Assembly: GCF_020784725.1 (NCBI RefSeq)
Contig: NZ_JAJGTZ010000040.1
Location: 1 to 64,000 of the forward strand
Origin: Limosilactobacillus reuteri
GTDB lineage: Bacteria > Bacillota > Bacilli > Lactobacillales > Lactobacillaceae
DNA length: 64,000 nt
Direction of reading: 5' to 3'
Shown here one piece after another: positions 52,419 through 61,533 of this stretch. Every line of letters starts with the position of its first letter. The stretch's first letter is position 1. A program made the position numbers and the translations under genes. The notes under the pieces are model-generated. The model was not told the DNA's origin. It ran no database searches and saw nothing but the letters and a program-made list of their open reading frames with translations.

Positions 52419-53666
52419 TTACTTTCCTACTTCTTTTAACGTTACGATAAAAGCTAATTTACCATTTGTGTACTTGGCCGTAATTTTCCCTTTAAATTGT
52501 TTAACGATATATTGAGCCATAGAAAGCCCAATACCAAAGCCAGCCTTTTTCCCTTGAGTATGCGATTCATCAACCCGGTAAAAGCGGTTAAAGAATTTTT
52601 TAACATCCAGACTTTTACCATCTTTATAGCTATTCGCAATCGTAATAATTATATTTTTGCTATGACTAGATGAGGACACTGTAAAATCAATTTCACCCTG
52701 AGGATCACAATACTTATTCGCATTATCAAGCAAAATATTCAATAGTTCCCGTAGTGTATTCTCATCAGCGTTTGCTACCAAGCCTTTATCAATCTGTACA
52801 TTGAACTGTTTCTGTTCGGTTGAAATCACACTCTTGAAACTACTAGCCACATCCCTGGCAATTTGACTTACATTTACTGGCACCATCGTTAATGTCGGTT
52901 GTTCTTGCATGCGCGCAAGTGACACCAGGTTATTAATTAACTTTGTCAGGCGGGTAACCTGTTGCTTGGTACTTGTTGTCCATTCATTTTCCCCATTGAT
53001 AATCTCTTGCATTTCATTATTCGCTGAAATAACCGTCAATGGCGTTTTTAGTTCGTGACTAGCATTAGTTATAAATTCTTGCTGCCGCTGCTCTGCCTCA
53101 ATAATTGGTCGAATTGCACGACGCGAGTAAAGAGTTAGGACAACGGTGTATAAAATTAAAATAATTATTCCTAGAATCAACCCAGTATGCATTAATGATC
53201 GTGTCCGGGCCATAAGAAGTGATTCGTCTAGAAAGACAATTACTTTTCCCCCGTCTCTATTTCGAATCTTATAGGCATAAGTTACTCCTTGATACAGCAA
53301 CTGTCCGCTATGCAACTTTCTTCTTATAAGACGGTCTGCCATTGCTCGGGCATCCTGCGGCGTAACCGTTGCAATATGATCATCTCGCACTTCCGTTACT
53401 TGATTTTTATTATCGACCAATACAGCAAAATAACGATATTGATGAAGGCCCTCACGTGAAAATTGAGGTTGATTATTGTCAGTAGTCTGAATCCCTTTTC
53501 GAGGAATTTGACCATCATTATTTACTAAAATCGTCAATACCCGTTCAATTTCTTGGTGAGATTGATAGTAAGTGAGGGTACAAATACTGCCAACAATTGT
53601 CAAAATCACAAATAATAACGCCGCAGTTGAGATTGCAATAAATTTATAGCGAAAACGTTGAATCAT
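52419..53666 (-). CDS. Sensor histidine kinase
   Basis: 415 residues. A first membrane helix (residues about 10-32), an extracellular region of about 120 residues with REGLHQYRYFAVLVDNKNQ, and a second helix (LILGIIILILYTVVLTLY). Then the phospho-acceptor H204 in ITNASHELKTPLTVIS, N-box LLDNANKYCDPQGE and G-box KKAGFGIGLSMAQYIV. All catalytic boxes are intact. It should phosphorylate the response regulator encoded 11 bases upstream. The signal is unknown; its position with a ClC gene suggests ions or envelope stress. Confidence 0.93.
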   Translation of the reverse strand: MIQRFRYKFIAISTAALLFVILTIVGSICTLTYYQSHQEIERVLTILVNNDGQIPRKGIQTTDNNQPQFSREGLHQYRYFAVLVDNKNQVTEVRDDHIATVTPQDARAMADRLIRRKLHSGQLLYQGVTYAYKIRNRDGGKVIVFLDESLLMARTRSLMHTGLILGIIILILYTVVLTLYSRRAIRPIIEAEQRQQEFITNASHELKTPLTVISANNEMQEIINGENEWTTSTKQQVTRLTKLINNLVSLARMQEQPTLTMVPVNVSQIARDVASSFKSVISTEQKQFNVQIDKGLVANADENTLRELLNILLDNANKYCDPQGEIDFTVSSSSHSKNIIITIANSYKDGKSLDVKKFFNRFYRVDESHTQGKKAGFGIGLSMAQYIVKQFKGKITAKYTNGKLAFIVTLKEVGK

Positions 53667-53677
53667 TCCTTGGCCCC

Positions 53678-54343
53678 CTAGTATACAATCATAAACGGTC
53701 CAGTTTTTTCACCACTAATTGTTACTTGAGATTGAATTGCCTGTAATTTTTGTCGTAAATAACAGATATTAATCCAGAGATTTTCTTGATCAGCGATTTC
53801 ATTCTCATCCCAAACGTGACTGATAAGTTCATTTACTGATAGTTCTTTATTAGCATTCAAAATAAAATACTGAAGTAAGCGATTTTCCCGATTCGTTAAA
53901 CTAATCGAATTATGACTTTCAAGCGATTGATCATTTCCATTAAGGGTCAAATCACCAAATTCAAGAACATCTACTTGGTAAGAATCATCGCGGCGTTGAC
54001 GGGAACGCAAACGAGCAAGCAGTTCTTTTAAGGAAAATGGCTTAGTTAAGTAATCGTCAGCACCAGCATCAAGCCCAGTTACCTTATCATCTTCTTCACC
54101 CATTGCCGTTAACATCATAATATACGTGCGATTACCACTCGCTCTGATTTCTTTTAATGCTTCCAGTCCTGATTTAACAGGCATCATGATGTCTAAAATT
54201 ATGACATCATAAGCATTTTCTTTCGCCTGCTCAACCGCTTCTTGGCCATTATTAGCAACATCAACTTGATAGCCGCTCGCTGTCATCGCTGAACTTAATA
54301 CATGAGATAGCTGCTGTTCATCTTCTGCTATAAGGATTCGCAT
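53678..54343 (-). CDS. OmpR-family response regulator
   Basis: 221 residues from ATG 54343 (MRILIAEDEQQLSHVL), 8 bases after AGGAAGG; the longer GTG start at 54361 lies in that site. Receiver domain with D51 in VIILDIMMPVKSG, Thr in MMLTAMGEED and Lys in YLTKPFSL. The winged-helix output domain follows (SLTNRENRLLQYFILNAN, NLWINICYLRQKL). It starts one base after the stop of the alarmone synthetase gene (TAAGATG), so translation is coupled. It is expected to regulate genes with its kinase partner; its regulon is unknown. Confidence 0.93.
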   Translation of the reverse strand: MRILIAEDEQQLSHVLSSAMTASGYQVDVANNGQEAVEQAKENAYDVIILDIMMPVKSGLEALKEIRASGNRTYIMMLTAMGEEDDKVTGLDAGADDYLTKPFSLKELLARLRSRQRRDDSYQVDVLEFGDLTLNGNDQSLESHNSISLTNRENRLLQYFILNANKELSVNELISHVWDENEIADQENLWINICYLRQKLQAIQSQVTISGEKTGPFMIVY

Positions 54344-54344
54344 C

Positions 54345-54965
54345 TTATTCGCCTTCCTCACTAGAATTAATTAATTCCCGGATTGTTTGCATTTGAACGT
54401 CGCATGATGCTAATTGGTCAGCACAACGTTTAAGTTCACGGCCAATTAGCTCTGGATTTTTAATATTATGTTTATATTTCATCTCATGTTCGAGGCTTGC
54501 CCATGAATCCATTGCGATCGTCCGTAACTGAATTTCAACATAAAAATGTCCCGGGTTATTTCCTTCAATATCTTGATACGGAACTTTTTCATCAATAATG
54601 ACATGATAGCTCCGATATCCATTTGGCTTTGCATTTGTAATATAATCTTTTTCCTTAATAACCTCACACCAGTCAGCTTGACGTAATTGGTAAAGACAAC
54701 GGTCAATATCATCGATAAAGTTACAAACAATTCTGATTCCAACTGCATCGCGACACTTTCGTAAGGCCGATTCAGTAGAGACCGGATAGCCTTTTCGTTG
54801 GCATTTTTCTTCCATACTCTTGGAAGTCTTTACTCGGGCAATTAAATGTTCATAAAGTTTCGGTTGCTCATCCTGCACAGTTTGCTGATTTAGTTCTTTA
54901 ATCCGATCAGTTGTGAGGGAAAGAATATTTGACAAAATCTGCTCATATGGGCCGTAAATTGACAT
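54345..54965 (-). CDS. Small alarmone synthetase, (p)ppGpp synthetase RelQ/YjbM-like
   Basis: 206 residues from ATG 54965 (AAAGGAGG is 8 bases away; the GTG one codon earlier is less likely). RelA/SpoT synthetase domain only: CRDAVGIRIVCNFIDDIDR, KPNGYRSYHVIID and VEIQLRTIAMDSWASLEHE are the substrate and catalytic motifs, all intact. No hydrolase or regulatory domain. It makes (p)ppGpp from ATP and GDP/GTP. The helical C-terminus (ELIGRELKRCADQLASCD) fits tetramer-forming RelQ enzymes. It is the first gene of an operon with a two-component system and a ClC protein, an arrangement linking alarmone production to envelope or ion sensing. Confidence 0.9.
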   Translation of the reverse strand: MSIYGPYEQILSNILSLTTDRIKELNQQTVQDEQPKLYEHLIARVKTSKSMEEKCQRKGYPVSTESALRKCRDAVGIRIVCNFIDDIDRCLYQLRQADWCEVIKEKDYITNAKPNGYRSYHVIIDEKVPYQDIEGNNPGHFYVEIQLRTIAMDSWASLEHEMKYKHNIKNPELIGRELKRCADQLASCDVQMQTIRELINSSEEGE

Positions 54966-55052
54966 CACATTTTCCTCCTTTAATTTGAATATTATACAGT
55001 ACTCACTACTAAAGAATACCCTAAAAATAGCATTTTTAAGATGCCTTAAATT

Positions 55053-55535
55053 TTATTCGGTTCGCAATCCTGCTACATAGTCATCTACTTCTCTTTTTTG
55101 TGACCTCGTTTGGTAGAATTCTTTTTTTAATTGCGATAAGGTTAAGTCCTTTGTTTTTAGTTTTGTATTTCGCTGAGAAGTGTATTTTATGATTACGGTT
55201 TGGCCTTCCTCTTTAAAGAAAATTACCGTCCCATCTTGGTCGTCAGCGGCTACTAAATAGCTATAATCAGCTACCCCCGCTGGAACGGTGTCAGATGGCT
55301 TAACAATTCCATAAACGAGTTGATTTCCAGCAATATTTTGTTTTAACCATTCAGGAGATGTTGCCAATCCTGCTAAAATTCCAATTTGCTGATCGGTAAA
55401 TTTTGGTTTCGGCTGCTGACTTGACTGTGTTTCATCTTGAACTGGCTGAGGGGAAGGCCGATTAAAATTAATTGTAACTGCCACACATAAGCAACTAATT
55501 AAAATAATGATTGCTATAATTACTTTTCTTTTCAT
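55053..55535 (-). CDS. Small secreted or membrane-anchored protein of unknown function
   Basis: 160 residues. The N-terminus KRKVIIAIIILISCLCVAVT is a signal or anchor; LISC would fit a lipobox with Cys15, but the hydrophobic stretch continues past it, so a membrane anchor is as likely. A Pro/Gln-rich spacer follows, then an outer domain with TDQQIGILAGLATSPEWLKQ and GVADYSYLVAADDQDGTVIF. I recall similar short secreted proteins in lactobacilli but cannot name a function. It stands alone between the alarmone operon and the maltose operon. Confidence 0.7.
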   Translation of the reverse strand: MKRKVIIAIIILISCLCVAVTINFNRPSPQPVQDETQSSQQPKPKFTDQQIGILAGLATSPEWLKQNIAGNQLVYGIVKPSDTVPAGVADYSYLVAADDQDGTVIFFKEEGQTVIIKYTSQRNTKLKTKDLTLSQLKKEFYQTRSQKREVDDYVAGLRTE

Positions 55536-55544
55536 AATTTCACC

Positions 55545-55582
55545 TAAAAAAGGCGCACCTAGATTATTCTAAGTACGTCTTT
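55545..55582 (-). terminator. Terminator of the maltose operon
   Basis: On the minus strand AAAGACGTACTTAGA (55582-55568) pairs with TCTAGGTGCGCCTTT (55563-55549) with one mismatch and two G-U pairs around a 4-base loop; a T run follows. Confidence 0.8.
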
Positions 55583-55611
55583 ACGGATTATTAAAAGAGA
55601 GAAATTGGATC

Positions 55612-56274
55612 TTAATTCATTTGCGCTTTAATAGCAGCTAAGGATACGTCGCCAGTCTTATCGAACTTAACATCAGCATCCTTTAAATCAGCACCAAAAC
55701 CGATTGATAATTCACCAGCACGGTTAATTGATTCAATTCCGGCTTGGGCATCTTCAAGTCCCGCTACTTGGTCAGCTGGAAGATCCATTAATTTAGCTGC
55801 TTCTTGGTAAATTTCTGGATCTGGCTTACCATGACTTAAGTTTGCTGGATTAACGATTCCTTCAAAGTAATCAGTTAATTGCAAATACTTAAGAACCTTT
55901 GGCGCATTTTTAGAAGCAGAAGCTAATACAATATGGTAACCATTAGCCTTCAATTCATCTAAGAAGTCTTTCATTCCTGGAAGAATATCGGCAGGGGTTA
56001 GAGTTTCAACTAATTTAATATAGTTATCATTCTTTTCAGTTGCCAAAGCTTCTTTTTCTTCTTGCGTATAGTCATTTTCATGACCGCCAGCCTTCAAGAT
56101 TAATTCCAAAGAATCCATCCGACTAACACCTTTTAATGCGTCAGCCAATTCTGGAGTCCATTCAGTTCCAACCTTGTCAGCTAATTGATGCCATGCTTGA
56201 CCATGAAAACGAGCAGTGTCAGCAATAACACCGTCAAGGTCAAATGCAAAACCTTTCAAATCTTCAAACTTCAT
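55612..56274 (-). CDS. pgmB: Beta-phosphoglucomutase
   Basis: 220 residues from ATG 56274 (GGAGG 8 bases before). HAD-family motifs are clear: nucleophile D12 and acid/base D14 in FAFDLDGVIADTARFHGQAW, then VLASASKNAPKVLKYL, and GLEDAQAGIESINRAG for Mg2+ binding. KGVSRMDSLELIL is typical of the cap domain of beta-PGM. It isomerises beta-glucose-1-phosphate, the product of maltose phosphorylase, to glucose-6-phosphate. It starts 18 bases after mapA and ends the operon at a terminator. Confidence 0.95.
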   Translation of the reverse strand: MKFEDLKGFAFDLDGVIADTARFHGQAWHQLADKVGTEWTPELADALKGVSRMDSLELILKAGGHENDYTQEEKEALATEKNDNYIKLVETLTPADILPGMKDFLDELKANGYHIVLASASKNAPKVLKYLQLTDYFEGIVNPANLSHGKPDPEIYQEAAKLMDLPADQVAGLEDAQAGIESINRAGELSIGFGADLKDADVKFDKTGDVSLAAIKAQMN

Positions 56275-56292
56275 CTCAAATGCCTCCAAGAA

Positions 56293-58545
56293 TTACTTTA
56301 ATTCAAGCTTCTTACCGTCAAGATCGATGGTAATTGGGTCACCTGATACAAGGTCAATCTTAGTACCATGCTTGTCAACTTTAACCTTCAAGATCCGACC
56401 ACGGAACATTTGACGGAATTGGTATGAATCCCACTTCTTAGGTAAGAATGGTGCATAGTGTAATTGACCATCACGGACACGCATACCAGCAAATCCTTGA
56501 ACAATATCAAGCCATGAACCAGTCATTGAAGTAATGTGAAGTCCATCAGAAGTATCGTTATTGTAGTTATCAAGGTCAAGACGTGCTGAACGTTCATACA
56601 ATTCAACGGCCTTGTCTTCGTAACCAATATCAGCAGCGATAATTGAGTAAACGGAAGCAGAAAGACTTGATTCGTGAACAGTAAATTGTTCGTAGAAGTC
56701 AAAGTTATTCTTCTTTTCTTCCTTAGTAAAGTCATCAATGAAGTCCCAGAGACCTTGGATAACGTCACCTTGTTTTACGTATGGTGAACGTAAGATCTTA
56801 TCCCATGACCAGTGTTGGTTAAGTGGTAATTGGTCACTTGGAATTTCAGACACTGGAGTCAAGTCCTTGTCCATGAAGCCATCGTTTTCTGGGAAGATGT
56901 CCTTTTCCTTGTCGTAAGGAAGGTACATGTTGTCTACAATACCCTTCCACTTACGCTTTTCGTCTTCTGAAACATTAAGCTTCTTAGCTACCTTTTCATC
57001 TACTTGGTCTAAGATATCAAGGGTGTATTGAAGGGTCCAACGACAAAGAAGGTTAGTGTACCAGTCATTGTTTACGTTGTTATCGTATTCATCAGGACCA
57101 GTTACGGCATGAAGCATGTACTTGTTCTTGTTTTGGGAGTAGTGAACACGGTCTGCCCAGAAACGAGAAATTTCAGTAAGAACTTCTGCACCTTCGTTAA
57201 GAACGTATGACTTGTCGCCAGTGTACTTAGTGTAAAGGTAAATAGCAAAGGCAATGTCCCCGTTACGGTGAATTTCTTCAAAGGTAATTTCCCATTCGTT
57301 ATGACATTCAATACCGTTGAAGGTAACCATTGGGAATAATGCACCATCAAGTCCTTGTTCCTTAGCGTTAACAAAGGCACCATCTAATTGCTTGTAACGG
57401 TACATTAATAAGTTACGTGCAACTTCTGGGTCTGCAACCCCAAGGTAAACTGGAATACAGTAAGCTTCAGTATCCCAATAAGTAGCACCACCATACTTTT
57501 CACCAGTGAATCCCTTTGGACTGATGTTAAGACGGTAATCTTGACCGTAGTAAGTAGAGAAGAGTTGGAAGAGGTTGAAACGAATACCCTGTTGAGCTCC
57601 TTCGTCACCTTCAATTTCAACATCAGACTTAACCCAACGGTCTGCCCATTCTTTAATATGTGGATCAAGTAAATCGTCAAAACTTTGATTATCAAGTTGG
57701 TCGCCTAATACATCCAAGTTCTTTTCAATATCTGCTTGGGAGTCATAATCACGAGAAGTCATTACGATACTGCGCTTTTCAAAGTTAACTTCTTTACCAG
57801 CAGCTACAGTACCAGCAAATGTATTGTAAGCGTGCTTTTCGTCAGTGCCGTCACCCACGTGGTCAAGGTTAGTCTTTGAAGTAGTCTTCATTCCAACGAT
57901 AAATTGTGGAGTGCCAAAATCATTCTTCTTAGTCATAGAAGTTAATTCAGCATGTTCACCATCAGCAGACTTACCTAAAACGTTCCAGAATTGTTCATCG
58001 TAGTTGGCATCTTCGTTGTATACATCAGCATCAATCATGCTAGTAATTTCAACCTTAGCATCATTGTCGCCACGGTTCTTAATGTGGAGACGTTGACCAA
58101 CTAATTCTTTTTGTGTAACACTAACAAAACGTTCAAAATTGAAGTACATTTCAGTACCACCAATTTCAACAGTAAAGCGCCGTTCTAAGACACCACGCTT
58201 CATGTCAAGATCAAGCTTAAAGTCTTTTGGTGTTTGCTTGGCTAGGTCGAGTTGTTCACCATTAACCTTAATGATTAACTTCATGAAGTTGACAGCGTTG
58301 ATCATCTTACCAAAGTACTTAGGATAACCATTCTTCCACCAACCAACACGAGTCTTGTCAGGGAACCAAACTCCACCGAGGTAGATACCTTCCATGTGGT
58401 CACCACTGTAACCTTCTTCAAAGAAGCCACGCATACCAAGATTTTCATTGGCTAAACTAGTCATTGATTCTTGTAAACGCTTGTCTTGTGGGTCCCATTT
58501 GTGAGTAGCAACATGCCAAGGGGCAATATCAAATGTACGTTTCAT
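56293..58545 (-). CDS. mapA: Maltose phosphorylase (GH65)
   Basis: 750 residues from ATG 58545 (MKRTFDIAPWHVATHKWD), 12 bases after AAAGGA; the ATG at 58566 has no ribosome site. GH65 hallmarks include YLGGVWFPDKTRVGWWKNGY, the (alpha/alpha)6 barrel core TYWDTEAYCIPVYLG, and general acid E486 in HAVTGPDEYDNNVNNDWYTN. It splits maltose with phosphate into glucose and beta-glucose-1-phosphate, saving one ATP. Full length with no damage. The permease lies upstream and pgmB downstream in one operon. Confidence 0.96.
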   Translation of the reverse strand: MKRTFDIAPWHVATHKWDPQDKRLQESMTSLANENLGMRGFFEEGYSGDHMEGIYLGGVWFPDKTRVGWWKNGYPKYFGKMINAVNFMKLIIKVNGEQLDLAKQTPKDFKLDLDMKRGVLERRFTVEIGGTEMYFNFERFVSVTQKELVGQRLHIKNRGDNDAKVEITSMIDADVYNEDANYDEQFWNVLGKSADGEHAELTSMTKKNDFGTPQFIVGMKTTSKTNLDHVGDGTDEKHAYNTFAGTVAAGKEVNFEKRSIVMTSRDYDSQADIEKNLDVLGDQLDNQSFDDLLDPHIKEWADRWVKSDVEIEGDEGAQQGIRFNLFQLFSTYYGQDYRLNISPKGFTGEKYGGATYWDTEAYCIPVYLGVADPEVARNLLMYRYKQLDGAFVNAKEQGLDGALFPMVTFNGIECHNEWEITFEEIHRNGDIAFAIYLYTKYTGDKSYVLNEGAEVLTEISRFWADRVHYSQNKNKYMLHAVTGPDEYDNNVNNDWYTNLLCRWTLQYTLDILDQVDEKVAKKLNVSEDEKRKWKGIVDNMYLPYDKEKDIFPENDGFMDKDLTPVSEIPSDQLPLNQHWSWDKILRSPYVKQGDVIQGLWDFIDDFTKEEKKNNFDFYEQFTVHESSLSASVYSIIAADIGYEDKAVELYERSARLDLDNYNNDTSDGLHITSMTGSWLDIVQGFAGMRVRDGQLHYAPFLPKKWDSYQFRQMFRGRILKVKVDKHGTKIDLVSGDPITIDLDGKKLELK

Positions 58546-58633
58546 TGAAATCTCAATTCCTTTCATCTGAAATAAAGGTAGTCTTTAACCTGCCTTTATT
58601 ATAACTTAATTGATTTGTTTTATTAAATAACTC

Positions 58634-59983
58634 CTATTCAGCATAAGTTTCCTTGATTGTGGCAACTGAAAGAGCTCCAAGAGCCATTACGATACCAGCA
58701 AGGATAAACATGTGAACTTGTGAGTGTCCAAATAATGGGAATAAAGCAAAACTCAATAATGAAGCAACAATCTGTGGTAAACAAATTGAACCGTTGAATA
58801 ATCCAAGGTATGTACCCATGTGCTTACCAGTCAATGCGTTTGTAACAATTGTTAATGGGTAAGTGTTCATCGCAGCCCAAGCAATTCCGACAAGGGTGTA
58901 TGAAACAATCAACGTCCATTGATCATGAACAAAGAACACTGAAATGAACCCAAGAGCACCAAGAAGTAAACTACCACTGTAACCAAGCTTGTGGTACTTG
59001 TTTGGCACCTTAGCTAAAACGTATGACCAAATAACAGCAGCGATTGATTGAACAGCCGCAAGCACACCATACCAGTTACCAGCAGCCTGGTAACCAGCAG
59101 AGGTAGCATCAACAGTATCCCAAACGTTTTTAGCAATAGCCCCTGCTGAGTATGTCCAAAGGTATTGGAATGCAAACCAGCAGAAGAATTGAACAAGGGT
59201 AACTGTCCAGAATGCCTTTGGTGCATGCTTTAAGAGTGTGAACCAATTTCCACCCTCTTTGTTATCATCTTCAGAAATACCATGGTACTTTGCGTAAGTT
59301 GCTGGGTCATATTCATGAACCCGGAAAACTGTAAATAAACTAGTAACAACTAACAAGGCTGCCCCAACGTAGAAGGCGATAATAACTGAATCTGGAACAA
59401 CACCTCGTTTTGCAGTGTTACGAACCCCAAACCAAGCAGTTAAAATGAATGGGAAAACGGCAGCTAACACAGCACCTGTGTTAGATAAGAAACTTTGAAT
59501 CCCATAGGCATAACTCTTTTGGTCATCGTTAACCATATCACCAACCATCATCTTAAATGGCTGCATTGCCACATTTGATGAAAGGTCAAGTAAAGCAACA
59601 GTAATTGCACCGAACCAAAGGGCAGCAAGCGAACCATACCCGAAACCGAAACTTCCTGAATTAGGAAGCAAAATCATAACGATAACAGCTACAATCATTC
59701 CCAATAGTAAGTATGGTAACCGCCGACCACCTAATTTTGGTGCCCATGTACGGTCTGAATAATAACCAATGATTGGTTGAACAATCAAACCAGCTAATGG
59801 TGGTAAGATGAAGAACCAGCCAAGGTTGTTAGGGTCGGCCCCAATAGTTTGGAAAATCCGACTCATTTGAGAACTCTGCAGAGTAAAAGCTGTCTGAACA
59901 CCAAGGAATCCAAAGTTGATCATCCAGATGGTACTCTTTGATAGAGTAGGTAATCCAGCCCCCGTGGACTTTTCTTGACTCAT
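58634..59983 (-). CDS. malT: Maltose permease, SLC45/GPH-like MFS
   Basis: 449 residues, about 12 membrane segments. It is closely alike to the permease at 25797 over its whole length: both have STIWMINFGFLGVQ, YSDRTWAPKLGGRRLPYLL, MVGDMVNDDQKSYAYGIQ and FRVHEYDPATYAKYHGISE-like stretches. First gene of an operon with maltose phosphorylase and beta-phosphoglucomutase, so maltose import with protons is the expected role. Ribosome site AAGGAG. The promoter carries a LacI-type operator and a cre-like site. The two permeases likely stem from one duplication. Confidence 0.92.
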   Translation of the reverse strand: MSQEKSTGAGLPTLSKSTIWMINFGFLGVQTAFTLQSSQMSRIFQTIGADPNNLGWFFILPPLAGLIVQPIIGYYSDRTWAPKLGGRRLPYLLLGMIVAVIVMILLPNSGSFGFGYGSLAALWFGAITVALLDLSSNVAMQPFKMMVGDMVNDDQKSYAYGIQSFLSNTGAVLAAVFPFILTAWFGVRNTAKRGVVPDSVIIAFYVGAALLVVTSLFTVFRVHEYDPATYAKYHGISEDDNKEGGNWFTLLKHAPKAFWTVTLVQFFCWFAFQYLWTYSAGAIAKNVWDTVDATSAGYQAAGNWYGVLAAVQSIAAVIWSYVLAKVPNKYHKLGYSGSLLLGALGFISVFFVHDQWTLIVSYTLVGIAWAAMNTYPLTIVTNALTGKHMGTYLGLFNGSICLPQIVASLLSFALFPLFGHSQVHMFILAGIVMALGALSVATIKETYAE

Positions 59984-60034
59984 GCTAACAACTCCTTAAC
60001 TTATAAAATAGTTCTAAAAGACACTTATGATTAT

Positions 60035-60126
60035 TGTAAGCGCTTCATACATTATTGCAATATTAATAATATCAAATTTAAAATTGTTGTGCAACCGCTT
60101 GCGCATTTTTTTGGAAAACGGTTGCA
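60035..60126 (-). promoter_or_regulatory. Promoter with LacI-type operators and cre-like site of the maltose operon
   Basis: On the minus strand -35 TTGCAC (60094-60089), a 17-bp spacer, -10 TATTAT (60071-60066). The operator GCAAGCGGTTGC (60102-60091) overlaps the -35. A second half-like site TGCAACCGTTTTCC lies at 60126-60113. ATGAAGCGCTTACA, resembling cre, lies at 60048-60035 downstream of the -10. Confidence 0.78.
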
Positions 60127-60224
60127 GATTCTTATAATTTAAAGTTATTACTGTTAAAGCTCTGTGAAATAAAACTGTTATAGTTAATAATTTAAAACAT
60201 ATTTAGCTTAATAAAATAAAGAAA

Positions 60225-60264
60225 GCAAGCAATTGAAAAAAGTCATGCTTCATCAATTACTTGC
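60225..60264 (-). terminator. Terminator of the thiolase gene
   Basis: GCAAGCAATTGA (60225-60236) pairs with TCAATTACTTGC (60253-60264) with one mismatch; the minus strand then reads TTTCTTTATTTT. Confidence 0.82.
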
Positions 60265-60291
60265 CTTTTACGATAAAAGTTATTCTTGGTA

Positions 60292-61470
60292 CTAAATTTT
60301 CTTAAGCAGAACCGCTTCACCCATTCCGCCCCCAACACACAGCGAAGCAATACCGCGTTCATGATTATCCCTATGCATTTCGTTAATCATCGTGACGATA
60401 ATTCGCGCGCCTGAACACCCAACAGGATGGCCTAACGCAATTGCTCCACCCCAAGGATTAACAGCACTAGGATCAAGATGAAGCAAGTCTTGACAGACAA
60501 GGGCTTGGGCCGCAAACGCTTCATTAATTTCGTAAGTATCTACGTCATCTGACGACATCTGCTGGTTTTTTAAGAGCTTTTTGATTGCATAATATGGTCC
60601 CAAACCCATTAATGCTGGATCAAGACCAACAATTGCAGCTCCTTGCCACTCAGCCAACGGAGTTAATCCTAACTGGTTGACTGCACTTTCAGAAGCAAGA
60701 ACTAGGGCCGCTCCTCCATCGTTAATTCCCGAGGCGTTTCCTGCGGTCACACTTCCATCAGGTTTAAAAGCTGGTTTTAATTTCTCTAAAGCCGCTAGTG
60801 AAGTAGCTGGTCGTGGAGCTTCATCAACCGTTACAGTCACGGTTGTTCGTTTCTGCTTAACTTCAACTGGCACAATCTCTGAATCGAAATAGCCTGCTTT
60901 TTGAGCCTTTACTGCACGTTGATGGCTCGTCAAAGCAAATTCGTCCTGCTGGTGACGAGTAATCTGATACTTATCATTGATATTTTCAGCAGTAATCCCC
61001 ATCGGATAATCGCCATAAACATCATTTAAAGCATCACTTTGCATTGCATCAAGTAAGGTCCCGTTCCCAAACCGATAACCATTCCGTGCTTTAGGAAGAA
61101 CATAAGGGGCTTGAGACATACTTTCCATCCCCCCGGCAACAATTACATTAGCTTGTCCTGCGCGAATCAAACTTGCTGCCAAATCAACACTGGACATTCC
61201 CGACGCACAGACGTCATTAATCGTTATTGCCGGAACCTGCTCACCTAATCCAGCGACCATTGATGCTTGGCGAGCTGGGTTTTGTCCAGTCCCTGCTTGA
61301 ATAACATTCCCCATTAATACTTGGTCAATCTCGTTTCCGCTGAGCTTTGCCTTTTCAACAGCCGCTTTAATTGCAATCGCTCCCAATTCAACTGCCGACT
61401 TTGAAGCTAACTGACCATTAAACTTACCGATTGGTGTTCGCTGAGCAGCAACAATGTAAACCTTCTCCAT
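60292..61470 (-). CDS. Acetyl-CoA C-acetyltransferase (thiolase)
   Basis: 392 residues, full length. Active residues are Cys88 in [18 protein letters not shown], His348 in [13 protein letters not shown] and Cys378 in [11 protein letters not shown]. The N-terminal [18 protein letters not shown] is typical of biosynthetic thiolases. It condenses two acetyl-CoA to acetoacetyl-CoA, the entry to the mevalonate pathway in lactobacilli. No other mevalonate gene is adjacent. It follows the LacI gene but is separated from it by a terminator. Confidence 0.95.
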   Translation of the reverse strand: MEKVYIVAAQRTPIGKFNGQLASKSAVELGAIAIKAAVEKAKLSGNEIDQVLMGNVIQAGTGQNPARQASMVAGLGEQVPAITINDVCASGMSSVDLAASLIRAGQANVIVAGGMESMSQAPYVLPKARNGYRFGNGTLLDAMQSDALNDVYGDYPMGITAENINDKYQITRHQQDEFALTSHQRAVKAQKAGYFDSEIVPVEVKQKRTTVTVTVDEAPRPATSLAALEKLKPAFKPDGSVTAGNASGINDGGAALVLASESAVNQLGLTPLAEWQGAAIVGLDPALMGLGPYYAIKKLLKNQQMSSDDVDTYEINEAFAAQALVCQDLLHLDPSAVNPWGGAIALGHPVGCSGARIIVTMINEMHRDNHERGIASLCVGGGMGEAVLLKKI

Positions 61471-61489
61471 TCCGATTTCCCTCCATGTA

Positions 61490-61532
61490 AAAATAAGAGA
61501 GGACCCTGGTAAGTAATTCCGTGGTCCTTTCT
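61490..61532 (-). terminator. Terminator of the second LacI regulator gene
   Basis: AGAGAGGACC (61496-61505) pairs with GGTCCTTTCT (61523-61532) including one G-U pair; ATTTTTA follows on the minus strand. It lies directly after the stop at 61534. Confidence 0.8.
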
Positions 61533-61533
61533 A

